Source: Acinetobacter calcoaceticus
Lineage (GTDB): Bacteria > Pseudomonadota > Gammaproteobacteria > Pseudomonadales > Moraxellaceae
Length of the DNA: 64,000 bases
Reading direction: 5' to 3'
Assembly: GCF_016508255.1 (NCBI RefSeq)
Contig: NZ_JADVKT010000006.1
Span: 194,352-258,351 of the forward strand
Position 1 is the first letter of the stretch, and each line of letters starts with the position of its first letter. Under the pieces are notes generated by a model. The model was given only the letters and a program-made list of their open reading frames with translations. It made no database searches and had not been told where the DNA came from. Made by a program: the position numbers and the translations under genes. Positions 27,966 through 38,189 of the stretch are shown here, in pieces.

Positions 27966-28291
27966 ATGAAGAAAAACCCCGTATTGGTAGATAAGTGGCA
28001 TTAGTGTAACAATTAAAGGCGTGTTGCACAGGTGAACAAGTGGCTGATATTAATCATTTCTATTGTCTTTATGCGTTCTTTGTTCTTTATTTAAGCAAAA
28101 CATCATATTTCCGGCAAAACAATAAATTTAATGACATCAGCATTAATACAACTTGTTCTTGTCGCAATTTGTGTCTGGAACTGTATTTTAATTTTCATTC
28201 AGAATCAATGAAAACTGCTAAATTCCCACCTAAGCTGCCTGTTGATTTTGTAAAAACAGGGTAGTAGGCATCACTGATAAATAGAAAATAC
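27966..28291. other. ispB/rplU divergent intergenic region
   Basis: About 330 AT-rich bases upstream of both genes. It contains no gene I would support; a 74-codon plus-strand ORF at 28040 has neither a ribosome site nor a recognisable product. Promoters for ispB should lie here, but no sharp -35/-10 pair was picked out for it. Confidence 0.5.
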
Positions 28292-28320
28292 TTGTCGTTT
28301 GATCAAATTTCACTTAAAAT
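28292..28320 (+). promoter_or_regulatory. Candidate rplU-rpmA promoter
   Basis: TTGTCG, 17 bases, TAAAAT, about 90 bases before the rplU start. The resulting leader of about 80 bases precedes a GGAG ribosome site. Confidence 0.5.
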
Positions 28321-28408
28321 CTGTCCCCTTATATAACCCCAGTGGCGAACGTTTTAAGATCGATATATCCCTTATCGGCACGACGACACGGGCTAATTGG
28401 AGTACATT

Positions 28409-28720
28409 ATGTACGCAGTAATCCAAAGCGGTGGTAAACAGCACCGTGTAGTTGAGGGTGAAACCCTTAAAGTTGAATTATTGAAAGCTGAATCTGGCGC
28501 GACTATTACATTTGATGATGTATTAATGGTTGTAAACGGTGACAGCATTCAAATCGGTGCTCCAGTTATAGCTGGCGCTAAAGTAACTGCAGAAGTGGTT
28601 GGTCATGGTCGTCACGACAAAATCCGCATTATCAAAATGCGTCGTCGTAAACACTACCGTAAACAACAAGGTCACCGTCAATGGTTCACTGAGTTGAAAA
28701 TTACTGGTATTTCAGGCTAA
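28409..28720 (+). CDS. rplU: 50S ribosomal protein L21
   Basis: Ribosomal protein of 103 residues that binds 23S rRNA in the large subunit. [14 protein letters not shown] is the family N-terminus, and the C-terminal [20 protein letters not shown] is the conserved basic RNA-binding segment. The ATG at 28409 has GGAG seven to ten bases upstream; an upstream in-frame start at 28397 overlaps that site and is rejected. It is followed by rpmA after 18 bases. Confidence 0.97.
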   Translation: MYAVIQSGGKQHRVVEGETLKVELLKAESGATITFDDVLMVVNGDSIQIGAPVIAGAKVTAEVVGHGRHDKIRIIKMRRRKHYRKQQGHRQWFTELKITGISG

Positions 28721-28738
28721 TCACGAGGAGTAAGAGAC

Positions 28739-28996
28739 ATGGCAACTAAAAAAGCCGGTGGATCGACGAAGAACGGTCGTGATTCAAACCCAAAAATGTT
28801 AGGTGTTAAAATTTACGGCGGTCAAGCTGTAACTGCTGGTAACATCATCGTTCGTCAACGTGGTACTGAGTTCCACGCTGGTGCAAATGTTGGTATGGGC
28901 CGTGACCATACTTTATTTGCTACTGCTGACGGCGTAGTAAAATTCGAAGTGAAAGGTCAATTTGGCCGTCGCTACGTAAAAGTTGAAACTGTATAA
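28739..28996 (+). CDS. rpmA: 50S ribosomal protein L27
   Basis: Ribosomal protein of 85 residues close to the peptidyl-transferase centre. The N-terminus [19 protein letters not shown] is typical and needs no processing beyond Met removal. GVKIYGGQ and GRRYVKVE follow the family pattern. Second gene of the rplU-rpmA unit, with GAGGAG before the start. Confidence 0.97.
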   Translation: MATKKAGGSTKNGRDSNPKMLGVKIYGGQAVTAGNIIVRQRGTEFHAGANVGMGRDHTLFATADGVVKFEVKGQFGRRYVKVETV

Positions 28997-29007
28997 GTTT
29001 TAGCTTC

Positions 29008-29038
29008 AAAAAAAGCCCACATTTTGTGGGCTTTTTTT
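29008..29038 (+). terminator. Terminator of rplU-rpmA
   Basis: AAAAAAAGCCCAC, five-base loop, GTGGGCTTTTTTT. Strong intrinsic terminator 12 bases after rpmA. Confidence 0.92.
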
Positions 29039-29235
29039 ATGGAATTTAATCTGATTTACCTTCATCATGATGAATGAAATTCTACAAACAATATGAATAA
29101 CATAACAAAATATCTTATTTTCTCAATGATTAGCACCGAGTTTGTCGGTTAATATGAGTCTTGAATTAAGAGCTTGCTAATTTTCATAATTTTGAAAGAA
29201 AGCAAGTTGTCTTACAGCAACTAAAAGGTGATGAC

Positions 29236-29931
29236 ATGAATATGCTTCGTAAAACTATGTGTGCTATTACACTTAGCGCGTCAGTGCTTGCTCCTGTAAT
29301 GAGTACTACAGTGTTTGCTGCGCCTGTAGCAGCACCGGAGCAACAGGCTATTGGGAACTTGGTAAATCAGTTATCAGGATTACAGCGTTTGACTGCTGAT
29401 TTTGAACAAACAACTAAAGCCAATACAAAAACTGTGGCACAGAAAAAGGGTCTAAGTGCCCAGCATATGAACCAGACATTTAAAGGTTCAATGAAAGTTG
29501 AGCGTCCAGGGAAATTTTATTGGGAAACTGTGAGTCCGGCTAAACAAACGATTGTAACGAGCGGAAAAACAGTTTGGATTTACGACCCAGATCTACAACA
29601 AGCTGTACGCCAAAGCTTAGATTCACAAGTAGCAGATACGCCTGCTTTATTACTCTCTGGTAATACTAATCAAATCATGAAGTCTTACCGAGTGACTCAG
29701 CCGGATAAATCTAAATTATATTTCACTTTGTTCCCGAAAAAAGAAGATGGGGCTTTCCAAAGCTTAACGATTAGTTTTGGTGCAAACAAAGCGCCAACCC
29801 TGATGGTATTGCAAGACTCTTTGGGTCAAACCACTTATGTGAAATTTAATAACGTGAAAGTGAATGCTTCAATTCCAGCATCTGTGTTTAACTTTACGCC
29901 ACCAAAAGGTACAGATGTTATTGACCAGTAA
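29236..29931 (+). CDS. lolA: Outer-membrane lipoprotein carrier LolA
   Basis: Periplasmic chaperone of 231 residues that carries lipoproteins from LolCDE to LolB. A signal peptide with hydrophobic core ITLSASVLAPVMSTTVFA and AlaXAla-type cleavage near residue 29 is clear. The body is the open beta-barrel of the family: LSGLQRLTADFEQT, GSMKVERPGKFYWET and VWIYDPDLQQAVRQ. An insertion of about 15 residues after the first strand (KANTKTVAQKKGLSAQHM) makes it slightly longer than E. coli LolA. Monocistronic, with its own terminator. Confidence 0.92.
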   Translation: MNMLRKTMCAITLSASVLAPVMSTTVFAAPVAAPEQQAIGNLVNQLSGLQRLTADFEQTTKANTKTVAQKKGLSAQHMNQTFKGSMKVERPGKFYWETVSPAKQTIVTSGKTVWIYDPDLQQAVRQSLDSQVADTPALLLSGNTNQIMKSYRVTQPDKSKLYFTLFPKKEDGAFQSLTISFGANKAPTLMVLQDSLGQTTYVKFNNVKVNASIPASVFNFTPPKGTDVIDQ

Positions 29932-29943
29932 TTAATCATCATT

Positions 29944-29973
29944 AAAAAGCTACCTTTCAAGGTAGCTTTTTTT
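29944..29973 (+). terminator. Terminator of lolA
   Basis: AAAAAGCTACC, six-base loop, GGTAGCTTTTTTT, 13 bases after the stop. Confidence 0.92.
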
Positions 29974-30045
29974 ATATTAGAGAGATAGATACATTTTTTA
30001 ACCCCGTCTTATTCTTACGCTTTGTATAGTGATAGAGGTAAATTC

Positions 30046-30846
30046 ATGGGGATTATTATGCGACTTTACGATAAAAAAATTATTTGTATTCTTCCATTAA
30101 TGGCTGCAATAGCAATTGTGAGTGGTTGCCAACCAAAATCGGCAGCTAAAGAGGAGCAGGTCGCTTCAAGTGTTAAGATTAAAGAAACTAAAGAGGTTGG
30201 TGTTCCTGTAATTCAGGCAAAAGTAATCCCAGTAAAATTGCCAAAGTCTAAAGTTTGTCTTGAGGATGGTTGTACAGAGTATGATTTCCAAACAGTACAA
30301 ACCAATCAGAAGTGGATTAATGATTATTTTACCAATCGTATAAAGAAAGCAGATCCGAATGCTTTTGCAAACTTGGCTGATAAACCTGTAGAGGTGCCTG
30401 AAGGTGAGCCACGGTCGAGTCAAAGCGCAATTTATGTCCGCTATTTAGGACAAAATTATAATCTTGCAACTTTTGCATTACAGACCTATTCCTATTCTGC
30501 TGGTGCAGCGCATGGTATGTCTCATCAAGAATTTGTGACTTTTGATTTATTAAATAAAAAGCACATTACTGTTGCTGAGCTCATTAAAACAGATGTTGAA
30601 AAGCAGTTGGTTGATGCACTTTTTGATGCGAATACAAATTGGCTTCAAGAACACAATATTAACCGTGAAAAACTGCAATTAAGTGATAATTTCTACTATG
30701 GCGTAAATGGGATTGTTTTTGTCTATCCAATTTATGAGTTGGCTTCTTATGCAGAAGGAATGACTGAATTAACATTGCCATATTCTGAGGCAGCTAAGTT
30801 CATTAAACCTGAGTATTTGCCGAGTGTGCCAAACTATAACTTGTAA
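30046..30846 (+). CDS. DUF3298/RsiV-like lipoprotein
   Basis: Lipoprotein of about 266 residues. The signal peptide ends at the lipobox IVSGCQ. The mature part resembles the DUF3298/RsiV fold: an N-terminal strand-helix segment, then SAIYVRYLGQNYNLATFALQ, the family-like GAAHGMSHQEFVTFDLLNKK and a C-terminal YGVNGIVFVYPIYELASYAEG. In Bacillus RsiV this domain senses lysozyme, but here no sigma factor is adjacent, so function is open. ATG at 30046 has AGAGG seven bases upstream; ATG at 30058 is also usable. Confidence 0.78.
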   Translation: MGIIMRLYDKKIICILPLMAAIAIVSGCQPKSAAKEEQVASSVKIKETKEVGVPVIQAKVIPVKLPKSKVCLEDGCTEYDFQTVQTNQKWINDYFTNRIKKADPNAFANLADKPVEVPEGEPRSSQSAIYVRYLGQNYNLATFALQTYSYSAGAAHGMSHQEFVTFDLLNKKHITVAELIKTDVEKQLVDALFDANTNWLQEHNINREKLQLSDNFYYGVNGIVFVYPIYELASYAEGMTELTLPYSEAAKFIKPEYLPSVPNYNL

Positions 30847-30958
30847 AATAGGTGATCTATTCTAACAATTGTGTGAAAGCTATTCGTTATGAAGATGATC
30901 ACTATATTTTTTAGTGTGAAGGCCTTACACTATAGCCAGTTTTTTACCCATATTATGA

Positions 30959-32236
<1,278 letters not shown>

Positions 32237-32303
32237 GCTTTGCATTTAAATTGTGCATAGTTTTTGCTTAAACATAATCAGATGATTAATGTAGAGGTTT
32301 AAA

Positions 32304-33677
32304 GTGGATATTTTTCCAATCTCTTTAAAGTTGCAACAGCAACGTTGTCTGATTGTGGGTGGTGGGCATATCGCATTGCGCAAAGCAAATCTTTTAGCTA
32401 AAGCTGGAGCGATAATCGATATTATTGCTCCAGTAATTGAAGAGCCGCTTTTGCAATTAGTCAAAACGACAGAAGGCCAATATTTTGCCGAGCCCTTTGT
32501 TGAAAAGGTGTTAAATACGCCTTACCGCTTAGTGATTGCTGCGACTAATAATGCAGAAGTGAATAAAACGGTTTTTGAACAATGTGAAGCACGGAATTTA
32601 TTGGTAAATAGTGTTGATGATATCCCACACTGTCGTTTTATGGTTCCTGCCATTATTGACCGTTCTCCATTAATTATTTCTGTAGCTTCAAATGGCACAT
32701 CGCCAGTTTTATCTAGACAACTTCGTACTCAAATAGAAACGATTGTTCCTCATGGCATGGGGAAATTGGCTGAATTTTCAGGTCAATGGCGTAAGCAGGT
32801 AAAAGCAAAAATTTCGAATCCAGACGAGCGTCGGATCTTTTGGGAAAATTTATATGCCAGTCCATTAAAAGAACAAGTTTTTAATGACAATTTGGACGTG
32901 GCAAATGATTTGATTCAACAAGCCTTAACAGAGTGGACAGCACCCAAAGGTGAGGTTTACTTGGTAGGGGCTGGACCAGGTGACCCTGAGCTACTAACAT
33001 TAAAAGCATTGCGTCTTATGCAACAAGCAGATGTCGTGATTTATGATCGTTTGGTGTCTGCACCCATCTTAGAGCTTTGCCGTCGTGATGCGACCAAAAT
33101 TTATGTGGGGAAAGCACGTTCAAATCACTCCGTACCACAAGATGGCATTAACGCTTTACTGGTTGAATACGCTCAAAAAGGAAAGCGTGTTTGTCGTCTA
33201 AAGGGTGGTGATCCGTTTATCTTTGGGCGTGGTGGTGAAGAGATTCAAGAGCTAGTTGAGGCGAATGTTACTTTTCAGGTGGTACCGGGCATAACCGCAG
33301 CATCAGGCTGTTCAGCTTATGCAGGCATTCCATTAACTCATCGTGATTATGCACAAAGTGTACGTTTCTTAACTGGGCATTTAAAAGAAGGTTCACCTGA
33401 ACTGCCTTGGAATGAGCTGGTTTATAAAAATCAAACTTTAGTTTTATATATGGGATTGGTTGGTTTGGAGCGCATTTGTGAGCAACTTATTGCTCATGGT
33501 CAACGTGCTGATATGCCAGTAGCCTTAATCTCTAAAGGAACGACACCGGAACAAAAAGTTATCGTTGGAACATTAGCCGATATTGCGACTAAAGTGTCTG
33601 AACATCATATCGTTGCACCGACTTTAACCATTATTGGTGAAGTGGTGAGTTTACGTGAACAGTTAAAATGGCAATAA
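32304..33677 (+). CDS. cysG: Siroheme synthase (trifunctional)
   Basis: Full-length CysG of 457 residues making siroheme for sulfite and nitrite reductases. N-terminal NAD-dependent precorrin-2 dehydrogenase/ferrochelatase: CLIVGGGHIALRKANLLAKA near residue 13 and CRFMVPAI near 110. C-terminal SAM-dependent uroporphyrinogen III methyltransferase from about 215: YLVGAGPGDPELLTLKALRL and GGDPFIFGRGGEE. GTG start with AGAGG six bases upstream. It lies between serS and trmL on the same strand. Confidence 0.95.
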   Translation: MDIFPISLKLQQQRCLIVGGGHIALRKANLLAKAGAIIDIIAPVIEEPLLQLVKTTEGQYFAEPFVEKVLNTPYRLVIAATNNAEVNKTVFEQCEARNLLVNSVDDIPHCRFMVPAIIDRSPLIISVASNGTSPVLSRQLRTQIETIVPHGMGKLAEFSGQWRKQVKAKISNPDERRIFWENLYASPLKEQVFNDNLDVANDLIQQALTEWTAPKGEVYLVGAGPGDPELLTLKALRLMQQADVVIYDRLVSAPILELCRRDATKIYVGKARSNHSVPQDGINALLVEYAQKGKRVCRLKGGDPFIFGRGGEEIQELVEANVTFQVVPGITAASGCSAYAGIPLTHRDYAQSVRFLTGHLKEGSPELPWNELVYKNQTLVLYMGLVGLERICEQLIAHGQRADMPVALISKGTTPEQKVIVGTLADIATKVSEHHIVAPTLTIIGEVVSLREQLKWQ

Positions 33678-33721
33678 GTTCATCTGAATTTATTGTTTGT
33701 TATTAAAAGTCGAGAAAATTT

Positions 33722-34195
33722 GTGATTCATGTCGTCCTATACGAGCCTGAAATTCCTGCTAATACAGGCAATATCATTCGTTTATGTGCTAATACGGGTG
33801 CGCAGTTACATTTAGTCAAACCTCTAGGTTTTGAGTTGGATGATAAAAAGCTCAAAAGAGCAGGCCTTGATTATCATGAATGGGCACGTATGCAAATTTG
33901 GGACAATATTGAACTATGCCTTGCAGACTTAAAAGCTAAAGGTGTTGAGCATGTTTTTCCACTTACCACTAAAGGCTCAGCGACTCCACATACAGTCGAT
34001 TTGAATCGACCTGTGGCTTTATTGATGGGACCAGAAACGCGTGGTTTGCCTGAGCATGTTCGCCTAATGTTTCCACAAGAACAATGGATTCGTTTACCGA
34101 TGGCTGAAAACTCAAGAAGTTTAAATTTGTCTAATGCAACAGCCGTCATTGTTTATGAAGCATGGCGTCAGCAAGGTTTTAAAAACTTGGGATAA
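33722..34195 (+). CDS. trmL: tRNA (cytidine/uridine-34 2'-O)-methyltransferase TrmL
   Basis: SPOUT-class methyltransferase of 157 residues (trefoil knot) that 2'-O-methylates the wobble base of certain tRNA-Leu. Motif 1 [19 protein letters not shown], motif 2 [12 protein letters not shown] and motif 3 [20 protein letters not shown] are all intact. GTG start at 33722. Forty-four bases downstream of cysG; possibly co-transcribed. A strong terminator follows. Confidence 0.93.
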   Translation: MIHVVLYEPEIPANTGNIIRLCANTGAQLHLVKPLGFELDDKKLKRAGLDYHEWARMQIWDNIELCLADLKAKGVEHVFPLTTKGSATPHTVDLNRPVALLMGPETRGLPEHVRLMFPQEQWIRLPMAENSRSLNLSNATAVIVYEAWRQQGFKNLG

Positions 34196-34210
34196 GTTAT
34201 TAAATTTTTA

Positions 34211-34244
34211 AAAAAAATAAGGCCATTAATGGCCTTATTTTTTT
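34211..34244. terminator. Bidirectional terminator between trmL and the hxlR-type gene
   Basis: AATAAGGCCA-TTAA-TGGCCTTATT with A7 and T7 tracts on either side. It can serve both convergent genes. Confidence 0.92.
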
Positions 34245-34262
34245 GTTTAATTTTACTTAAGC

Positions 34263-34637
34263 TTATTCTGGTAGTTTTTCGTCATAGATGATTTGTGCTG
34301 CTAAAACCTGTTCAATGTTTGTTTCAGCCCATTCCTTTAATTGGAACGCCATTGCAGCTACATTTTGCCCTAAAGAGGTGAGTGAGTAATCAACGCGAAT
34401 TGGAGATGTATTTTGGATGTTACGCTCGATAAAACCGTCTCTCTCTAGCATTTTTAACTTCTGTGATAAGACTTTAGGTGAAATGCCTTGGATATTCTTT
34501 TTGAGCAAATTGAAGTGTTGAGTTTCTTCTTCAAGAACGTTTAAAATTAATAGAACCCATTTATCTGCAATTTTTTCAAAAAATAAACGAGCAGGGCAAT
34601 GTTGTTGAAAAATATTATATTTTAGACATTCATTCAT
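34263..34637 (-). CDS. HxlR-family transcriptional regulator
   Basis: Winged-helix repressor of 124 residues of the HxlR family. The N-terminal Cys (CPARLFFEKIADKWVLLIL) is the position that senses electrophiles or oxidants in members such as HypR, YodB and QorR. The wHTH is LLKKNIQGISPKVLSQKLKM, with the wing YSLTSLGQ. It is divergent from a flavodoxin-like oxidoreductase, and a 7-bp inverted repeat lies between the genes, so it probably represses that enzyme until quinone or oxidant stress. This control is inferred. Confidence 0.88.
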   Translation of the reverse strand: MNECLKYNIFQQHCPARLFFEKIADKWVLLILNVLEEETQHFNLLKKNIQGISPKVLSQKLKMLERDGFIERNIQNTSPIRVDYSLTSLGQNVAAMAFQLKEWAETNIEQVLAAQIIYDEKLPE

Positions 34638-34670
34638 ACCATTTACCTATAATTTTTTGAAAAATTACAC

Positions 34671-34690
34671 TAGTTACCAACTAGTAACTA
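34671..34690. promoter_or_regulatory. Candidate HxlR operator
   Basis: TAGTTAC, six bases, GTAACTA: a perfect 7-bp inverted repeat in the divergent intergenic region, ending one base before the -35 of the oxidoreductase promoter. A degenerate half-site (CTAGTTTCTA) follows at about 34700. Confidence 0.55.
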
Positions 34691-34691
34691 A

Positions 34692-34719
34692 TTGACACCT
34701 AGTTTCTAAAATATATCAT
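34692..34719 (+). promoter_or_regulatory. Promoter of the flavodoxin-like gene
   Basis: TTGACA, 16 bases, TATCAT, about 35 bases before the start codon and flanked by the HxlR operator candidate. Confidence 0.6.
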
Positions 34720-34753
34720 AAGGTGGAATTTAATAAAACAAAGGTTTTCTCCC

Positions 34754-35314
34754 ATGTCTAACTCTAATATCGCGGTTGTATATTTCTCTGGTTATGGTCA
34801 CACAAAAGTTGTTGCTGAAACGTTTGCAAACGAGATTAATGCTGAGATTATCCAGATTGATCAGGAAGGGAATATTACTGATCAAGATTGGCAGACATTA
34901 AATGATGCAAAGGGGATTGTTTTTGGTGCTCCAACTTATATGGGAACAGCGCCATGGCAGTTTAAAAAGTTTGCTGATGCAACTTCAAAAGTATGGTTTA
35001 CACGTGGCTGGCAAGATAAAGTATTTGCAGGTTTCACAAACAGCGCGAGTTTAAATGGGGATAAACAAGTAACTCTTATCCAATTACAAACTTTAGCATC
35101 ACAGCATGGCGGGATTTGGGTGAGTCTTGGTTTGTTACCAGCAAATACAAAAACCGCAACACGTGAAGATGTAAATAACTTAGGTGGTTCAGTAGGGCTT
35201 TTAGTTCAATCGCCTTCAGATGCAAGTGCGGAAGAAGTTCCGACAGGCGATCTTGAAACAGCAAAACTTTATGCTCAACGTGTACAAAGTATTGTGAATA
35301 AAATTTTTGGTTAA
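34754..35314 (+). CDS. Flavodoxin-like NAD(P)H:quinone oxidoreductase
   Basis: WrbA-like flavodoxin-fold protein of 186 residues that probably binds FMN and reduces quinones by two electrons. NIAVVYFSGYGHTKVVAE gives the phosphate-binding loop (about 5-22), GIVFGAPTYMGTAPWQFKKF the second FMN loop (about 56), and FTNSASLNGDKQ the third (about 98-110). AAAGG lies nine bases before the ATG. It is divergent from an HxlR regulator, a common pairing. Terminator after the stop. Confidence 0.88.
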   Translation: MSNSNIAVVYFSGYGHTKVVAETFANEINAEIIQIDQEGNITDQDWQTLNDAKGIVFGAPTYMGTAPWQFKKFADATSKVWFTRGWQDKVFAGFTNSASLNGDKQVTLIQLQTLASQHGGIWVSLGLLPANTKTATREDVNNLGGSVGLLVQSPSDASAEEVPTGDLETAKLYAQRVQSIVNKIFG

Positions 35315-35323
35315 TTTGAACAT

Positions 35324-35350
35324 AAAAAAGGCGCTTAAAGCGCCTTTTTT
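35324..35350. terminator. Bidirectional terminator
   Basis: AAAAAAGGCGC, five-base loop, GCGCCTTTTTT. It separates the convergent oxidoreductase and permease genes and ends one base before the permease stop. Confidence 0.92.
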
Positions 35351-35351
35351 A

Positions 35352-36752
35352 TTACTCATGTTCGTTATGTTGCGGAGCATTATATTTGAAGCCTTTGGTT
35401 TTGTAGGCAAGATAACCTACACCAATAACGGCCCAAGCCAAGCCAATTTGTAAGGCAAGCTTATCAATCTCTAACCACATCATAAACACACTGGCAAAAC
35501 CAAGCGTTGGTATAGCAATATAATTAATAATGTCTTTAAGCGTTTTATTCTTGCCATCTCTTAATGCATAGCGAGAAATCACAGAGAAGTTAACAAAACT
35601 AAAAGCAGTTAAAGCACCAAAACTAATCAAGTTAACAATATGCTCAAGATCTAAAAAGCCAGCAGATAAAGCAACTACACCAACAATAATAATGTTGTAA
35701 GTTGGGGTATGTAATTTTGGGCTGATATGACCAAATAATTTCTTGTTAATGACTCCGTCGCGTCCCATCACATACATTAAACGTGATACACCCGCATGGG
35801 CAGAAATACCTGATGCCATTACAGCGACTACAGCAAAATATAAAACCAAAGTTTTAAACATTAGACTACCAATTGCAGCGACCATTACAGGTTGTGATTC
35901 ATCTAAAGGTTTAAAGTACGTGTTTGGGTTACTTGGAAAATATAATTGGATGAAGTAAGTACTTACAATGAAAATAATACCTGCAAGTAATGCTGTAGAA
36001 AAAATAGCTTTTGGTAACGTTTTTTCTGCATCTTTTGTTTCTTCAGCAAGAGAAGATAAAGCATCAAAACCCGTAAAAGAGAAGCAGAGTACGGTCGCAC
36101 CAGCAATTAAAGAACTGACAGACGTCATATCGTTCCAAAAAGGAGTTAATGACCACAACGCTGCTTTATCTGGATTTAAAGTTCCATCTGCATATACACC
36201 TTGAGTAAGTAAGGTATATACTTGATAAACAAAATAAAAAATTACGCCAAGCTGAATAACAACAATCGTACTGTTAAAACGTGCAACAAACCGTGCACCA
36301 AATAAATTAATAACAGTCATAAGTGTTGTTAAACCAATCACCCATAACCAGTTATTTACTCCTGGAAAAAGAGCTCTTAGATAAATATCTGCCAAGATAA
36401 TATTAACAAGCGGTGACAGTAGATAGTCTAACCAAGAAGACCAACCCACCATAAAGCCAACATTAGGGTGAATTGATTTTTGAGCATACGTATAGGCCGA
36501 CCCAGAAGAAGGGTAGCGCTTAATCATATGTCCATAACTGATCGATGTTAATAAGATTGCGACTAATGCAAAAATGTAGGAAGTTGGTACATGACCGCTA
36601 CTGCGTTCTGACACTAAACCAAAAGTATCAAATAACGTTAATGGCTGAATGTAAGCTAAACCAATAATAACAATATGCCAAAGCACAAGATTCTTTTGAA
36701 GCGTGCCTGTTGGTTTAGTCCCAGATAAATTTGTCAACGGCGTTATCCTCAT
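35352..36752 (-). CDS. APC-superfamily amino acid/polyamine permease
   Basis: Permease of 466 residues with twelve predicted helices. The APC motif region GSAYTYAQKSIHPNVGFMVGW (split here only by reading) and CFSFTGFDALSSLAEET are typical, the latter being the substrate-site segment in helix 6. Substrate cannot be set: amino acid, polyamine or putrescine are all possible. The start MRITPLTNLSG precedes a short cytosolic segment. Two inverted repeats lie in the 60 bases before the start and may be regulatory. Single-gene unit. Confidence 0.85.
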   Translation of the reverse strand: MRITPLTNLSGTKPTGTLQKNLVLWHIVIIGLAYIQPLTLFDTFGLVSERSSGHVPTSYIFALVAILLTSISYGHMIKRYPSSGSAYTYAQKSIHPNVGFMVGWSSWLDYLLSPLVNIILADIYLRALFPGVNNWLWVIGLTTLMTVINLFGARFVARFNSTIVVIQLGVIFYFVYQVYTLLTQGVYADGTLNPDKAALWSLTPFWNDMTSVSSLIAGATVLCFSFTGFDALSSLAEETKDAEKTLPKAIFSTALLAGIIFIVSTYFIQLYFPSNPNTYFKPLDESQPVMVAAIGSLMFKTLVLYFAVVAVMASGISAHAGVSRLMYVMGRDGVINKKLFGHISPKLHTPTYNIIIVGVVALSAGFLDLEHIVNLISFGALTAFSFVNFSVISRYALRDGKNKTLKDIINYIAIPTLGFASVFMMWLEIDKLALQIGLAWAVIGVGYLAYKTKGFKYNAPQHNEHE

Positions 36753-36765
36753 AATCGTTGATCAA

Positions 36766-36806
36766 GGATCAGCTTGGTGTTAAGGATCGTTTGAGACGAA
36801 CGATCC
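36766..36806 (-). promoter_or_regulatory. Two dyads upstream of the APC permease
   Basis: TGATC-AAG-GATCA (from about 36770) and GGATCGTT, seven bases, AACGATCC (36784-36806). The AAGGATC core repeats in both. A binding site or leader hairpin is possible; neither is confirmed. Confidence 0.35.
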
Positions 36807-36937
36807 CCCCTACAGAAAAAGATAAAGTGCGCCAATCTATCCTAAATTGATATAAATTGTCAGTACTTTCATCTATTTTTTAGCAAATTTTTTGCCATAT
36901 ATTCCAAATAAAATAATGAATAAAAATTCTTAATCAT

Positions 36938-36973
36938 AAAAAAGGTCTGATTTAATATATAAATCAGACCTTT
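36938..36973 (-). terminator. Terminator after iron-dependent alcohol dehydrogenase
   Basis: AAAGGTCTGATTT, seven-base loop, AAATCAGACCTTT with a T6 run on the minus strand, 30 bases after the stop. Confidence 0.9.
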
Positions 36974-37003
36974 ATGAGATTTTTTGGAGTTTAACTTATC
37001 GAA

Positions 37004-38188
37004 TTACCAAGCTTTTTCTAAGATATCTCGGATATCTTTTAAGCTTGCTTCTTTCGGGTTATAAATAATTGAGCCATCATTTAGTGCTTTTTCTGCCAAT
37101 TCATCAAGCTGTGCTTCGGTTACTTTACCTGTTTCACGTAGAGTGCGTGGTAACTTCGTTAAAGTAAACAAGCGATCACGCATTGCTAATATGGTCGCAA
37201 TTGCTCTGTCTGCGCGCTGGCTTGCTGGGGTTTGTGCATAAATATCTGCACCAGCGAGTGGTAATAATAACTCGCCAATTTTCTGACCATTTACTTGCTT
37301 GTTATATTCAAGCACGTAAGGTAAGAATAAATTCATGCATAAACCGTGGGGCAGGTGAGCAACAGCACCTAAAGCATGTCCTAGAGAGTGGACCAGGCCA
37401 ACCATTGAGTTAGAAAATGCAATACCTGCCATCGTTGAAGCTTGCGCTAGCTCTAAACGCCCTTGTGAGTCACTTGGGTTATCTAAAACATCAAATAGAT
37501 TTTCACTGATCTTTTTAATTCCAGCACTTGCATAGGCATCACTTATTGGATTTGCACCTAAGCATGTATAAGCCTCTACACAATGTGTTAAAGCATCCAT
37601 ACCTGTCATTGCTGTCAAATGCGGAGGTAGGGTAAGGGTCATGCGTGGATCTAAAATCGCAGCATGTGGCATTAAATATGCAGAAGTGAAAGCTAACTTC
37701 ACATTCCTTTGTGTATCGGAAACAACCGCAACCATTGTAACTTCTGAACCTGTGCCAGAAGTTGTTGGAATCACGAAAAATGGTTTTAAGGGTTTTGGTA
37801 AGTTATGTGCACCAGAATATTGAAGAAGGTCATCGCCACCTTCTGAGACTAAAATATTCGTTGCTTTAGAGGTGTCGATAACAGAGCCACCACCCACAGC
37901 AATAATCGCGTCACATTTATTGGTACGATAAGCTTCTGCTGCAAGTCGCACTACTTCAAGACTTGAGTCTGGCGGAACATCATCAAAAACATGGCCAATG
38001 ACAGCATCAGTCGTACTAAATGCAGCTTCAATAGGGTTTAGCAGACCATTAGCACGGACGCCTTTATCAGTAATGATAAGAGGACGCTTTGCACCTAATG
38101 TCGCAAGTTCAAACGGAATATGTTCTATCGCAGTATTGCCAGCAATAACTTTTACAGGACAAAAAAATTCGTAATATGGTTTGGCCAT
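37004..38188 (-). CDS. Iron-containing alcohol dehydrogenase
   Basis: Group III metal-dependent dehydrogenase of 394 residues. The N-terminal Rossmann part has the dinucleotide motif DAIIAVGGGSVIDTSKA (about 94-110) and TTSGTGSEVT. The metal ligands are an Asp near 196 and the His residues of SLGHALGAVAHLPHG (about 262-276). Family members oxidise alcohols such as ethanol, butanol or 1,3-propanediol with NAD(P). It starts one base after the stop of the SCP2-like gene, so the two are an operon with probable translational coupling. Confidence 0.92.
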   Translation of the reverse strand: MAKPYYEFFCPVKVIAGNTAIEHIPFELATLGAKRPLIITDKGVRANGLLNPIEAAFSTTDAVIGHVFDDVPPDSSLEVVRLAAEAYRTNKCDAIIAVGGGSVIDTSKATNILVSEGGDDLLQYSGAHNLPKPLKPFFVIPTTSGTGSEVTMVAVVSDTQRNVKLAFTSAYLMPHAAILDPRMTLTLPPHLTAMTGMDALTHCVEAYTCLGANPISDAYASAGIKKISENLFDVLDNPSDSQGRLELAQASTMAGIAFSNSMVGLVHSLGHALGAVAHLPHGLCMNLFLPYVLEYNKQVNGQKIGELLLPLAGADIYAQTPASQRADRAIATILAMRDRLFTLTKLPRTLRETGKVTEAQLDELAEKALNDGSIIYNPKEASLKDIRDILEKAW

Positions 38189-38189
38189 G

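Noticed and set aside
28040..28264. 74-codon plus-strand ORF between ispB and rplU
   Set aside because: No ribosome site, Cys/Phe-rich low-complexity translation, and it lies in the divergent promoter region.
30913..30931. Near-palindrome AGTGT...ACACT before serS as a T-box or riboswitch
   Set aside because: Too short, T-boxes are not expected in gammaproteobacteria, and no antiterminator or specifier loop is visible.
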